Shown here in pieces: positions 1 to 9,208 of a stretch of 64,000 nt of DNA. The stretch is from Chitinophaga niabensis. GTDB lineage: Bacteria > Bacteroidota > Bacteroidia > Chitinophagales > Chitinophagaceae. The notes under the pieces are model-generated. The model saw nothing but the letters and a program-made list of their open reading frames with translations, was not told the origin of the DNA and did not search any database. The position numbers were made by a program, and so were the translations under genes. The stretch lies in contig NZ_CP154260.1 in assembly GCF_039545795.1 (NCBI RefSeq), positions 3,539,001 to 3,603,000 of the forward strand, written 5' to 3'. How positions within the stretch are numbered: the stretch's first letter is position 1; each line of letters starts with the position of its first letter.

Positions 1-3000
1 GTTGATATGAATACTCAATAGTATTTAATAAGTTCCCGGCCGAATCGCGTACTGCAGTTGTATAACCAACGGCAGATTTAGCGGTAATACAATAGACATT
101 ATTATCACCCCTGAAAACCGCATTCTCCAGGCCATCATATCGGGTAACATTCAGCAATCTTTGCTGCTTCAGATCAAAGATATAACAGGAGTCCTTTTCA
201 CTGGTCCCAATAGCCATTGTACTATCGGCGGACAATTCAAAAGTATTAAAACTGAAATTGGTTCTAAATATCTGTTTAAGCCTGTTTGCTTTGAGGTCTA
301 TAACATATAATTCAGTAGATTGACCTCCCGGCCCCTCAAGAGGAGGATTATAAACTACAACCAGGGCCGCAGAATCCTGCAAAGGATGAAAACCAAAGGC
401 GGTATATCCATAATTGATGTAAACAGGCGCCGGAAAAAACCTGGGGGGGTTGTTGCTACCCACTTCAGCCAATGCCAACCCCTCATCTTCTTTTAGCAAC
501 AATTCAACCAGTTTCCCATTAATAGTTTGTAATCCAATGATGTTAACATTGGGAGGCCTGGTATCTATCAGTTCTCCCCTGGCATTATATAAATAGCTGT
601 TCGCTGAAAATTCCGACACCGCAAAATACCCGGCGCCAAGGTATTTAAGCTCATGATCTGCCGGCAAGGTCAATTGCTTTTTATAGATCGCCTGCATATT
701 ACTATCCAGCCGGAGGACATAAGTAAGATGATTGGAATCTGCAACCAGCAGATCAATATATCCTGAGTCAGCCTGTACATGACTTCCATCAAGACTCGTA
801 TAGGCAAGTGCCTGTACTTTATAATTCCGATGATCCAATACATAGACCTGTACTCCATCTGAAGAAGCGGAGTAGTTAAGCGGATGAGGAGTAATATCGT
901 TCAGTGCACTGTCTTTTACAAAATCCCATGTTACCCGCTTCCCTCCTTTGAGCAAAATATCTATGCCGGGCAGGTGTTTGTCAAATGCCATATTATCAAT
1001 ACTATCCTTTTCTTTCGCATCCCATTTGGCTATCGCAAAAGGGTTGTAATAATCATATTGGTTAAACAGCGCCTGCATCTTTTGATAGATGGAAGTATCC
1101 TGATGGATCGCATATGCCCTCTTTAAAAGGGACAACTTTTCCGTGGCGCCAAACTTATCACTTTCTGCCGCCAGGTATAGGGCTTTATTCTTTTTTGCCT
1201 CCCTGGCGGATTGAACAGCCTGGATACCTGCAAAAACGGCCAGGCAGGTAATAATAGTGCCCACAATACCAAACGTCCAGTTCCTCACCTTCTTTACCCT
1301 GATCTTACGGGCATAGGCATGATGGATAAAATCTTCCTCAATACTATTCAGCCAGCCGCTGATCTCCCTCTTTGCTTCCAGCAAGCGGGGATGATTGGCC
1401 CATGAATTCAGATAATCCTTCCTTTCCTGTATGCTGCTGTGCTGATAGCTGATGGAAACATCACTGACTGATTTATGCAGTTGAATTTTCTCCTGCATAG
1501 GTTTAATCCATTTTGCCACCAGGGAAGAAGTGCGCAGCAATGCATCATGAGAGGGTTCAATATAGGGTTTTTCAAACTCATCCTTATCTGCTCTTAACAA
1601 ACGGGCTTCTACCAGCTTTGATGCAATTTCCTTTATCTGTGCGGTATACCTGTTATCAGAAAAACGCAATTCATCGTCTATGGAAGGGTTGTTACCCGGA
1701 TCATCCAGCTTTGTATATACACTGCGTTTGGAGGTACGGGCACCTTCAAAAGAGATCATGCGGAAAACCAGTTGCTGAAATAATCTCTGGCCTTGCGCAT
1801 CGTCCGCCAATGCATCGTATTCTTTTGTAAATTTCTTGTCCAGGATACCCCCCAATCCGCCAAATTTAATATACTCTGCTTCCAGCAGGTTGTTTCCTTC
1901 TTTTTTATCCCACAACTCACTCAGAGCCATGGAAAGCAAAGGCATGGAGCCCGGATTCTGAAATGCTTCGTCCACTATGTTATTGATAAACCGTTCCGCT
2001 TCTTTAGGGCCGTTCTGATGTGGTTTAAACTCCAGTGACTCCTGTGCCGCCGGTTGGGTAACTACCTGCTGGATCTCTTCCCTGGAAAAAGGAGGTACGA
2101 TAAAGCGGTACTTTTTACCTGTATCTTTAATTGCTAATAACGGAGAATCTTTGAACTGGTTTTCAAAATCGGAACGAACGGTTAAGATAACCAGGTGTTT
2201 CTCTGCCAATGCTGCCACTGCCATCTCAAATTTCCGCCGCTCTTCTTCTGAATCACATACTGTGATGAGTTCTTCAAACTGATCGATCAGCAACACTTTT
2301 CGACTACCCGCATGATTTAATTCAGCCAGCTTTATTTCATGCTGCTGAAAAGGTGTTTTACCCGGCCTGATATCCACAACATCTTTCTCCGGGAATAAAG
2401 AAAGCAGTCCTGCTTTTACAAGGGAAGATTTACCAATACCTGAAGGGCCTGTTACGATCAGTACCTGGTATTTTTTAGCAGCGGCAATTAATCCTATATA
2501 ATCTGCTGTACCCTCCTGCCAGCCATCCAATACCCGCTGCCTGCCATAAAAGATCTTATCATCTCCGCGCCCATATGATTCCAGGCCTTTATAGGGATTG
2601 GTATGTGTACTGTTTAATAACCTGACTGCATTATCAATAACCTGTGAGGGATTTAAAAAAACAAATTCACCACTTCCATAATTACCTGCCGCCGGGTCGG
2701 TGATAGGGAATAAGGAAGGAACCTGTTGTTTATCTGCCTTGATATTTTCGTTGTATAACTGCTCAAAGATCCTGTTCTGCAAATAGAAGCTCAGCTCAGT
2801 GACGGTGATCACGCCATCCGGTTTGGTATTGCCATAGCGCATATCTGCCTCACCCGTTTTAAGTGCATCTACCAGGATCTGTGCAAATGGTGATAAACTT
2901 CCGTCCCCCTCCTGTTCTCTTTTACCTAACCTCAATGTATCAATTGCTTTCTGGTCATGAGCAGAAGAAGTTAAAACCTGCCAGGCTTTATTCTTTGCAT

Positions 3001-3520
3001 AAAGGCTGAAGCGCTCATAATAAATTGTTTTAGGAACATCACTCCCCGGTCCTCTTGTGTGCTGTGCCCAGCGAAAGGCTCCCGAATAGCAGCAATCCAG
3101 AACAATGAGCAGATGCCGGGCTTTCATACCACCGATACGTTTGAGTACTTCGCTCATTTTTATAAAGCTGCTCCAATTGCCTGGTTCGGCATCTGTTGCC
3201 AGTAAATAACCTTCCGGCTCTCCTTCGCTATCCATAGCAATACCATGGCCTGCAAAATAGAGGATCACCCGGTCATCTTCCTGAGCGGCTATTGCATCCA
3301 GGAAGTCCAGCAATTGGCTGGAATCGGGATTTATAAGCGGATTTGGTAACGTTAATGGAGGAATAGTGAATCCATGGTGTTGTTCCAACACTTCCTTCAA
3401 TGCAGCTACATCTCTTTTCGGGCTATTCAGATTAGCAATGGAAGGAAATTTATAGTCGCCTACTGCAATCAGGTAGGCTTTACTGCTCCTAAAGAAGTCG
3501 TTGAGGTTAATTTGGGGCAT
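1..3520 (-). CDS. Caspase-like / nSTAND ATPase / TM / beta-propeller protein, C-terminus outside window
   Basis: The reading frame is open from an ATG at 3520 to the left edge, so at least 1173 codons are present and the C-terminus is missing. The N-terminal 230 residues read as a C14 caspase/metacaspase domain: His92 lies in a YFAGHG motif and Cys144 in an LDCCYSG motif, the expected catalytic dyad. An NPYKGL..GR-type nSTAND entry motif starts near residue 307, followed by a Walker A (GPSGIGKSS, Lys364) and a Walker B (LLIDQFEEL, about 407-415). A helical/winged-helix part ends with EPSHDALLR near 653. A single membrane helix is predicted at about 745-768. The rest is rich in short beta strands and resembles a WD40-like propeller. 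Such proteins are known as STAND switches in which a sensor controls an effector, here a protease. An antiphage or programmed-death role is inferred. The gene is divergent from the esterase at 3618. Confidence 0.88.
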   Translation of the reverse strand, partial: MPQINLNDFFRSSKAYLIAVGDYKFPSIANLNSPKRDVAALKEVLEQHHGFTIPPLTLPNPLINPDSSQLLDFLDAIAAQEDDRVILYFAGHGIAMDSEGEPEGYLLATDAEPGNWSSFIKMSEVLKRIGGMKARHLLIVLDCCYSGAFRWAQHTRGPGSDVPKTIYYERFSLYAKNKAWQVLTSSAHDQKAIDTLRLGKREQEGDGSLSPFAQILVDALKTGEADMRYGNTKPDGVITVTELSFYLQNRIFEQLYNENIKADKQQVPSLFPITDPAAGNYGSGEFVFLNPSQVIDNAVRLLNSTHTNPYKGLESYGRGDDKIFYGRQRVLDGWQEGTADYIGLIAAAKKYQVLIVTGPSGIGKSSLVKAGLLSLFPEKDVVDIRPGKTPFQQHEIKLAELNHAGSRKVLLIDQFEELITVCDSEEERRKFEMAVAALAEKHLVILTVRSDFENQFKDSPLLAIKDTGKKYRFIVPPFSREEIQQVVTQPAAQESLEFKPHQNGPKEAERFINNIVDEAFQNPGSMPLLSMALSELWDKKEGNNLLEAEYIKFGGLGGILDKKFTKEYDALADDAQGQRLFQQLVFRMISFEGARTSKRSVYTKLDDPGNNPSIDDELRFSDNRYTAQIKEIASKLVEARLLRADKDEFEKPYIEPSHDALLRTSSLVAKWIKPMQEKIQLHKSVSDVSISYQHSSIQERKDYLNSWANHPRLLEAKREISGWLNSIEEDFIHHAYARKIRVKKVRNWTFGIVGTIITCLAVFAGIQAVQSAREAKKNKALYLAAESDKFGATEKLSLLKRAYAIHQDTSIYQKMQALFNQYDYYNPFAIAKWDAKEKDSIDNMAFDKHLPGIDILLKGGKRVTWDFVKDSALNDITPHPLNYSASSDGVQVYVLDHRNYKVQALAYTSLDGSHVQADSGYIDLLVADSNHLTYVLRLDSNMQAIYKKQLTLPADHELKYLGAGYFAVSEFSANSYLYNARGELIDTRPPNVNIIGLQTINGKLVELLLKEDEGLALAEVGSNNPPRFFPAPVYINYGYTAFGFHPLQDSAALVVVYNPPLEGPGGQSTELYVIDLKANRLKQIFRTNFSFNTFELSADSTMAIGTSEKDSCYIFDLKQQRLLNVTRYDGLENAVFRGDNNVYCITAKSAVGYTTAVRDSAGNLLNTIEYSYQ

Positions 3521-3617
3521 GATCGGGAATTAAGCGTAAAACAAATTAAGGTGAAAAAAGTAAAATGCCAAATACCGGATTTTGCATAATAGCGCTACTT
3601 TTAATTAATTCTATCAT

Positions 3618-4364
3618 ATGAAATATTTATCGCTTATTCTGATCCTCTTCGTTTTATGCCATACCACTTCTGCCCAGCAGTTCGAACTGGGACCGGTAGA
3701 AAAGGTCCACTCCAGGGTACTAAACGAAACCCGTACACTGAATATCTATTTACCGGATGGATACTCACCTGATTCCAGCTACCCGGTTATTTACCTCCTG
3801 GATGGTTCTGCCGGTGAAGACTTTGTACATATCAGCGGTATCGTGCAGTTCTTAAGCATGATCGGAAAAATGCCGGCTTCTATTGTGGTGGGCATTGCCA
3901 ATGTGGATAGGAAAAGGGATTTTACTTTTCCTACTACCATTGAAAAGGATCAAAAAGATTTTCCCACAACAGGCGGATCTGCTAAGTTCATAACGTTCCT
4001 GGAAAAGGAATTGCAGCCGTTTATAGAGAAGAGATTTAAAACGAAACCGCTTAAAACAATCATAGGGCAATCACTGGGAGGCTTGCTGGCTACAGAAGTA
4101 TTGTTGAAGAAACCGGCTTTGTTTTCGAACTACATAATTGTAAGCCCGAGCTTGTGGTGGGATAATGAGTCGCTGTTGTTACAAGCAAAGAAGACCGGTA
4201 AAGAAAAGGTTTTTATTCTGGTAGGAACGGAAGGGAAACAAATGGAAGAGGATGCAAAGAAACTGGCGGAACAACTGGGTGCTGTTTTCATGCCTTTACC
4301 GGAAGAAGATCATCTTACTATTCTACACAACGCGGTATATAGAGCGCTAAAAGCCGCCTCATGA
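3618..4364 (+). CDS. Secreted alpha/beta-hydrolase, putative esterase (esterase D/IroE-like)
   Basis: The protein has 248 residues with a clear signal peptide (first about 19 residues, ending TTSAQ) and no lipobox, so it is probably periplasmic. The fold is that of the putative esterase family: a beta-sheet core, a nucleophile elbow GQSLGG with Ser152, and a C-terminal EEDH with His232 as likely catalytic base. The acid may lie around Glu205-Glu211 but cannot be fixed by eye. Members of this family hydrolyse esters ranging from S-formylglutathione to siderophore trilactones; the substrate here is unknown. The gene stands alone, divergent from the caspase/nSTAND gene. Its last codons form part of the following terminator hairpin. 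Confidence 0.82.
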   Translation: MKYLSLILILFVLCHTTSAQQFELGPVEKVHSRVLNETRTLNIYLPDGYSPDSSYPVIYLLDGSAGEDFVHISGIVQFLSMIGKMPASIVVGIANVDRKRDFTFPTTIEKDQKDFPTTGGSAKFITFLEKELQPFIEKRFKTKPLKTIIGQSLGGLLATEVLLKKPALFSNYIIVSPSLWWDNESLLLQAKKTGKEKVFILVGTEGKQMEEDAKKLAEQLGAVFMPLPEEDHLTILHNAVYRALKAAS

Positions 4365-4379
4365 TACGAGGCGGCTTTT
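4349..4379 (+). terminator. Terminator overlapping the esterase stop codon
   Basis: A perfect 12-bp inverted repeat (aaaagccgcctc / gaggcggctttt) with a 7-nt loop ends in a T-run. The loop contains the TGA stop of the esterase gene, so the last codons and the terminator share bases. It is symmetrical and could also work on the minus strand. Confidence 0.85.
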
Positions 4380-4381
4380 AA

Positions 4382-4762
4382 GTAGTTTGGATACATCACC
4401 TTGGCAGCTTATGCAATGGGATCAGTTTAACCGGCCTTCCATTCAACCTCCCGGCGGGTATCACCATCACAGGGGCTATTAAGGGCTACAGTGTGTTTGC
4501 TACGGAGTTCTGTGACCATAAAACAGAAGAGGATGCCAAAGGGGTGGGTGGCCTGGTAAGGGTATGCATTTCCTTTACGAATAACAACTCCTTCCCTGTT
4601 ACCCAGGATAAGGATATGCAGCAGGTGTTCAGTATGATCAATAAGAAAAGGGTGACACAGGCGCAGAGCGTTCTGGTGCAGACTGCCTTTTGGGATGCCT
4701 CCAAGGGTAAACCGCAAACGGCTGCCACGATCGCTGCCTTTAATGCTTTGCCGGACCGCTAA
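4382..4762 (+). pseudogene. Startless coding remnant, unknown family
   Basis: This frame is open from just after a TAA at 4379-4381 to a TAA at 4760-4762 and reads like real protein, with GISLTGLPFNLPAG, VCISFTNNNSFPVTQDKD and a C-terminal alanine/threonine-rich helix. No ATG lies in frame; only a GTG at 4493 could start an 89-aa product. The beginning sits directly on the esterase terminator. The likeliest reading is the C-terminal remnant of a gene whose 5' part was lost. I do not recognise the family. A short GTG-started gene is a weaker alternative. Confidence 0.4.
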
Positions 4763-4794
4763 TGGTGCTATATTAACCAAAAAAGCCGAAGCAA

Positions 4795-4827
4795 TGAAAG
4801 AGCTTTGAAAGAGCTTTGAAAGAACTC
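4795..4827. repeat. Three-unit 11-bp tandem repeat
   Basis: The unit tgaaagagctt occurs twice exactly (4795-4805, 4806-4816) and once degenerately (4817-4827) in the intergenic stretch after the gene remnant. It does not belong to any open gene. Confidence 0.7.
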
Positions 4828-4895
4828 TGCAAGGCCTATGTGAAGAAAGGATAAAATAATATTAAAACTATGGGAAGGTATATCCAAAGATACAA

Positions 4896-4924
4896 AAAAG
4901 GCGGTGTAAAAAACACCGCCTTTT
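4896..4924 (-). terminator. Terminator of the first SusCD operon
   Basis: An 11-bp perfect inverted repeat (aaaaggcggtg / caccgcctttt) surrounds a 7-nt loop, just downstream of the last minus-strand gene of the operon, which stops at 4935. A run of U follows the stem on the minus strand. Confidence 0.85.
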
Positions 4925-4934
4925 CCTTACCAAA

Positions 4935-6080
4935 TTATGGTGCAAAGCTTCCATAAACGGAAAACTCAGCGAGATGAGAGTGCGGTGAGCCGGTTGCATT
5001 CCTGACCTGCCAGATCCTTATATGTCTCATCACAGGGGCACCTGTGATCGTGAAAACCTGCGGCCCTGCAATTTCAGCGAGGGTGAAGTTCCCGTAGTTC
5101 TGCCAGGTGGTACCATCATCACTACCCTGTACAATGAAGTCTGTAAAATCAGCAGTTATATAATCACTCCTGGAAGTTAATACCACACGGTCCACTTTCA
5201 CGCGGCGGTTCATGTTGAATGCCAGCCAGTGCGGATAACCTGCTACCGGTGATTTACTGTGATTGGTATGCCAGTAGGTACCGGCATCTCCGTCCAGTAC
5301 TTTTGATGGCGCACCGTTGGGTAGCTGGCCGGTTAATTCATAAGTGTCTGCTGTGGCCGTCCAGGTAGTGCGGGCAATCTGCATAAAATTGGCAGGTATT
5401 TGCTGGTATTCCGTGTAGAAAGTATCAACAGCTAATGTATCAGGCGTGAATACGGTGCGGTATTCAAAACCGCCACTGCCCTGTACGCCTGTAATATAGC
5501 TGGTATCTTTCTTTGCAGGAAAAGAAGCGATAGCCGTTTGCCCGCCTGTTGTGGTATAACGTATTTCTGTTGCACGGGCACCATTTGTAGTATCTGCTGC
5601 TCCCCATATGATGGTGAGTTTGTCGTCTTCACCTATGGTGGCGCTTGCAATCGCGCGGTTCAATAAAGATGCCTGGTAGCGGTCCCCGAATACAGAACCG
5701 GTAAGCTCTACCGGAACGGACTTATTACCATTCTCATCCATTGTTCTGATGGTATAGGAATAAATATTTTCCTGGAGATTGGTGAAGATATGGGAAACTG
5801 AATCCTGTTTAGGAGCGATCTGAACTTCCACGGAATCAGTAAAGTTATTCCAATAGATGCGTGCTTTGGTGATCTTGGGATCAGTACCTCTTTTCCAGGA
5901 AACCATTGCCCGGTATTTACCAGGATGAAATTTGGCCTGGATAGGTTTACCGGGGTATACAATACCACCGGGTATAATATATTGTTTGTAGTTATCGTCC
6001 ATCTTTTTACAGGCGGCTACTACCAGTAAAGCAATGACGCCGATAAATATTTTTGTTCTCATATATAGCTGTTTAAGCAT
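4935..6080 (-). CDS. DUF4998 lipoprotein with C-terminal F5/8 type C (discoidin) domain
   Basis: This 381-aa protein starts at an ATG inside the TAATG junction with the upstream gene, which suggests translational coupling. A second start, ATG at 6062 (MRTKIFIG), would give a tighter signal peptide. The signal ends in a VVAAC lipobox, so a lipidated outer-membrane-associated protein is expected. Residues about 25-225 match DUF4998 (IVYPGKP near the N-terminus, then two beta-sandwich-like segments with ARIYWNN). Residues about 240-380 look like an F5/8 type C carbohydrate-binding domain (LDGDAGTYWHTNHS, PHWLAFNMN, VQGSDDGTTW). It is the last gene of the operon and probably a surface glycan- or ligand-binding protein. 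Its paralogue at 17084-17764 lacks the discoidin domain. Confidence 0.82.
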   Translation of the reverse strand: MLKQLYMRTKIFIGVIALLVVAACKKMDDNYKQYIIPGGIVYPGKPIQAKFHPGKYRAMVSWKRGTDPKITKARIYWNNFTDSVEVQIAPKQDSVSHIFTNLQENIYSYTIRTMDENGNKSVPVELTGSVFGDRYQASLLNRAIASATIGEDDKLTIIWGAADTTNGARATEIRYTTTGGQTAIASFPAKKDTSYITGVQGSGGFEYRTVFTPDTLAVDTFYTEYQQIPANFMQIARTTWTATADTYELTGQLPNGAPSKVLDGDAGTYWHTNHSKSPVAGYPHWLAFNMNRRVKVDRVVLTSRSDYITADFTDFIVQGSDDGTTWQNYGNFTLAEIAGPQVFTITGAPVMRHIRIWQVRNATGSPHSHLAEFSVYGSFAP

Positions 6081-7258
6081 TATTGAATCTGCCCCCAGAA
6101 TGAAAGTTCTGCGATGGTTACCTGCGGGCCGCCGCCATAGGTAGCGGTGGTTTTGAAACGCACATAGCGATAGGCCTGCGGGATCTCCTGCACATCAAAG
6201 TCTTCTCCGTTCGTATGTGCATAGGCGATATCTTCCGCACTTACTTTACCTGCCGGCAAGCCGGATGGTTTGTAAGACTGGAAACTACCTATCATGGTCC
6301 ATTTGGTCCAGCCGCCATTGGTATCAGGATCGTTACTGCCCCATAATTCAAAGGATTTCACATTTGCACCGGTATAGGTGTAATTAGGTGCCCGCTGATG
6401 CATCTTCATCCGGCTGATCACCACCTTCTTACCAAGGTCTATTGTGAACCACTGTGGCGTTACTGTACTGTGGCGGGAAGCAAAGATGCCCTGGTCTACC
6501 AGGTCGTCCCACATCTTATCCAAAGTATAAGGCGGTTCAACAGGGATGGTTTCATCCGTTGGCAGGATCAGTGCTTTGAAAGGTTTAGGTACTTTCTCTT
6601 CAAACAGTGGTGTGAGTGTTTTCACCAGTGTATCAGATTTATTGTTCCACCTGTCCCGCAGATAAATGGCAAATTTCTTTTCTGAGGAAGGTAGTCCACG
6701 GAAGGAAACGGTGCCACCGGGAGCCCTTGTATAAAAGGTTTGCAATGGTACCCATATGCCATTATTCAAAGTATCTGCAATGAGAACAATGGCCAGGTTA
6801 GCTTCCAGGAGGTTCTGGTAACGGATCTTTACACCGCCGAATGCAGCTTCCAGCTTCAGGGAATCAAAGGCCACGATCACAGGTGCGGTCAAAGGTTTCA
6901 CCTTTAACACTACAGGTTCGGAGGCTTTCTCATTCCTGCCCACACTGTAGAGCTTCACTTCATGCTGGCTGGTATCACCATATCCTGCCAGCGCCAGCGT
7001 GTCAGTATAATAAGATGATTTGGCTTCGTTGAAAACACCGGGTTGTATTTCATACACTGCCTTTACATAAGAGAGATTGGGATCTTTTGGCAGATCATAC
7101 GTGAGCACTGCGCCACCAGGCGTATTCACGATCCTCACATTTGTTACAGGCGGTGGTGCCCCTGCTCCCGTTGCGTAATGGTCCAGCCGGTCTTCTTCCT
7201 TGCATTTACTGCAGAGGAAGAGGAAACAGATAGCCGTAATCAAGTTGAATATCTTCAT
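6080..7258 (-). CDS. DUF4959/DUF5126/DUF5000-type surface lipoprotein
   Basis: The protein has 392 residues, with a signal peptide ending LCSKC (lipobox Cys). Residues about 30-130 carry the DUF4959 pattern (GAPPPVTNVRIVNTPGG, YDLPKDPNLSYVKA). A middle beta-rich segment follows (DUF5126-like, about 125-225). A C-terminal DUF5000/discoidin-like domain spans about 240-390 (SRHSTVTPQWFTIDLGKK, FELWGSNDPD, YRYVRFK). Proteins of this type accompany SusC/SusD and probably bind ligand at the surface. The stop overlaps the next gene's ATG by one base. The paralogue is at 17791-18975. Confidence 0.82.
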   Translation of the reverse strand: MKIFNLITAICFLFLCSKCKEEDRLDHYATGAGAPPPVTNVRIVNTPGGAVLTYDLPKDPNLSYVKAVYEIQPGVFNEAKSSYYTDTLALAGYGDTSQHEVKLYSVGRNEKASEPVVLKVKPLTAPVIVAFDSLKLEAAFGGVKIRYQNLLEANLAIVLIADTLNNGIWVPLQTFYTRAPGGTVSFRGLPSSEKKFAIYLRDRWNNKSDTLVKTLTPLFEEKVPKPFKALILPTDETIPVEPPYTLDKMWDDLVDQGIFASRHSTVTPQWFTIDLGKKVVISRMKMHQRAPNYTYTGANVKSFELWGSNDPDTNGGWTKWTMIGSFQSYKPSGLPAGKVSAEDIAYAHTNGEDFDVQEIPQAYRYVRFKTTATYGGGPQVTIAELSFWGQIQ

Positions 7259-7293
7259 AAAAATTACTTGTAGGATTTGATTGAATAAGTTCC

Positions 7294-9195
7294 TTACCAG
7301 CCAATGTTCTGCACCAGGTTACGGTTGGTGATCAATGTTTCTTCTTTAATAGGCCAGAAATAATCTTTGAGTGTGAACTGCAGGTTGAACAGTACTTTCT
7401 TCCGGTAGTAGAAAGCAGGATCGGATTGTTCAATATCCCATCCTTCAATGCCCCTGCGGAATTCCGTCAATGCACGTTTCCAGCGGCGCAGGTCCCAGAA
7501 ACGATGGCCTTCAAATGCCAGCTCTATCATGCTTTCCTGCTGGATGATCTCCCGCATGCCTTCTTTGGTAGTATACTTATTAGGTGTTTTGGAATAGTTA
7601 TCCCAGGAATACTGCACCGTTTTCAAACCGGCACGTTCACGTATCTTGTTGATGTATTCATGCACTTCCGGCGTGGGGCCATTCACTTCATTCAATGCTT
7701 CCGCATACATGAGGTACAGGTGCGCCAGGCGCATAACGGGCCAGGGATAAGAAGTGATCGTGTAATCATTCACCACGGATCCCTGTGTGTTCTGGTAATG
7801 CACCAGCTTCTTTACATAATAACCTGTTACGGAACCTTTATCCGGCTGCACTTTTCCGTTGGGCTGCCCTTTTCTGCCTGCTACATAATAAAGCGCATTA
7901 GGACTGCCATCATCATAAAAACCCTGTCCATACCAAACACCACCATCAAAACCAAGGCTGGAATAGAAACGCGGCTCCCTGTCGAAATTCAGCGCAGCGG
8001 TGGTATATCCCTGGCGGATATTGAGTTTATGGCCATCCTGTGCTACGCGGGTGATGGCGGCGGACTGGTTCCATGTTTTATCTTCTGTAATGGGTACTCC
8101 TTTATCAGAATAAAACATCTCCACGATCTTCAAAGGCGGAGCCAGTTCTGATACGATCCGGGGATTGTCTATATACCGATGATCAACATTGGGTGTGGCT
8201 ACCCGCTGAATGAGGTCTGCATTGCTTTGCGTATTAGCCCAGATGATCTCGCTGTTCCATTTTTCTGTAATAACAGAACGAAGGCCCATCTGGATCTTTG
8301 TGGTATCCTTCAGCTGGAATTGCTGGAAGGCCGGATTGTAAGTATAGATCTTCATGCCTGCGGAGTGGCAGATATCAATCGCTTCTTTACAGGCAGTAAC
8401 GGCGGCTGTCCATTTTGCCGGCACTACATTCGGATTAAAGAGCAATATACCGTTATTGCTCTTCAGGGAAGCCTGATCAGTATTCCCATTGAACAAAGGG
8501 CTGGCAGCAGTGACCAGCACTTTTGCTTTCAGGGAATAGGCCATGGGTTTGGTGATACGGCCTAATGCCCTGGCAGGGTTATTAATGATCAGGGGCAGGT
8601 CATCTTTGGCGATATCGAGTAACTGTACAATATAGCTAAAGCATGAATCAACTGGATCGCGATATACTTTTACGGCATTCAGGTCTACATCTATCGGCAG
8701 ATTTTTCTTAATCAATGGAACAGGGCCATACATTCTTACCAGTGCAAAATGATAATAGGCTTTCAGGAAAGTGACCTCTGCTATCCATTCTTTCCTTTCC
8801 TGGGCTTCCAGGTCCGGTACTTTGTTTACATTTTCCAGGAAGATGCCGCAATCACGTAAACCGCGGTAGAGGCTTACCCAGGAGTTCTCGGAAAAAGGGT
8901 TCACGGTGTTCTGCAAACCGCGGGCAATGTTAAACATCTGGTGATCAAACTCCGGGAAACCGGGATTGGTTAAAGCCCACATTTCATCTCCTGCCAGCAT
9001 GGCGGGGTCTTCTACCAGGTTACCATCCCGCGGCAAATAGGAATAACAGGTGTATAAATATTTTTCTGCTTCTGAGCGCATGGTGAATGCGTTCTCTAAC
9101 GTGGCGATATTATCGGGTACCACATCCAGGTATTTTGCGCATCCGCCGAAAGCGAGCAACCCGATCAGTAATATGATATAATTGATCTTCTTCAT
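7294..9195 (-). CDS. SusD/RagB-family nutrient-binding lipoprotein (locus 1)
   Basis: Starting at MKKINYI (ATG at 9195) gives 633 residues and avoids overlap with the SusC gene, which stops at 9209; an ATG at 9201 is also possible. The signal peptide ends LAFGGC (lipobox), then KYLDVVPDN typical of the family. Known features include the SusD-like N-terminal TPR-type helices (AYYHFALVRMYGPVPLI), the C-terminal RagB segment (YLMYAEALNEVNGP, INKIRERAGL) and the ending FWPIKEETLITNRNLVQNIGW. It forms the lid of the SusC transporter and captures ligand on the cell surface. The substrate is not apparent. It is closely similar to the copy at 18999-20888. Confidence 0.95.
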   Translation of the reverse strand: MKKINYIILLIGLLAFGGCAKYLDVVPDNIATLENAFTMRSEAEKYLYTCYSYLPRDGNLVEDPAMLAGDEMWALTNPGFPEFDHQMFNIARGLQNTVNPFSENSWVSLYRGLRDCGIFLENVNKVPDLEAQERKEWIAEVTFLKAYYHFALVRMYGPVPLIKKNLPIDVDLNAVKVYRDPVDSCFSYIVQLLDIAKDDLPLIINNPARALGRITKPMAYSLKAKVLVTAASPLFNGNTDQASLKSNNGILLFNPNVVPAKWTAAVTACKEAIDICHSAGMKIYTYNPAFQQFQLKDTTKIQMGLRSVITEKWNSEIIWANTQSNADLIQRVATPNVDHRYIDNPRIVSELAPPLKIVEMFYSDKGVPITEDKTWNQSAAITRVAQDGHKLNIRQGYTTAALNFDREPRFYSSLGFDGGVWYGQGFYDDGSPNALYYVAGRKGQPNGKVQPDKGSVTGYYVKKLVHYQNTQGSVVNDYTITSYPWPVMRLAHLYLMYAEALNEVNGPTPEVHEYINKIRERAGLKTVQYSWDNYSKTPNKYTTKEGMREIIQQESMIELAFEGHRFWDLRRWKRALTEFRRGIEGWDIEQSDPAFYYRKKVLFNLQFTLKDYFWPIKEETLITNRNLVQNIGW

Positions 9196-9208
9196 GTTCA
9201 TAACAGCA

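Noticed and set aside
4493-4762. GTG-started 89-aa gene
   Set aside because: The frame is open far upstream of the GTG with protein-like sequence, so a remnant fits better than a short gene.
7426-8151. Open frame of 241 codons on the plus strand
   Set aside because: It lies wholly antisense to the SusD gene, whose protein is clearly real; the antisense translation shows no domain features.
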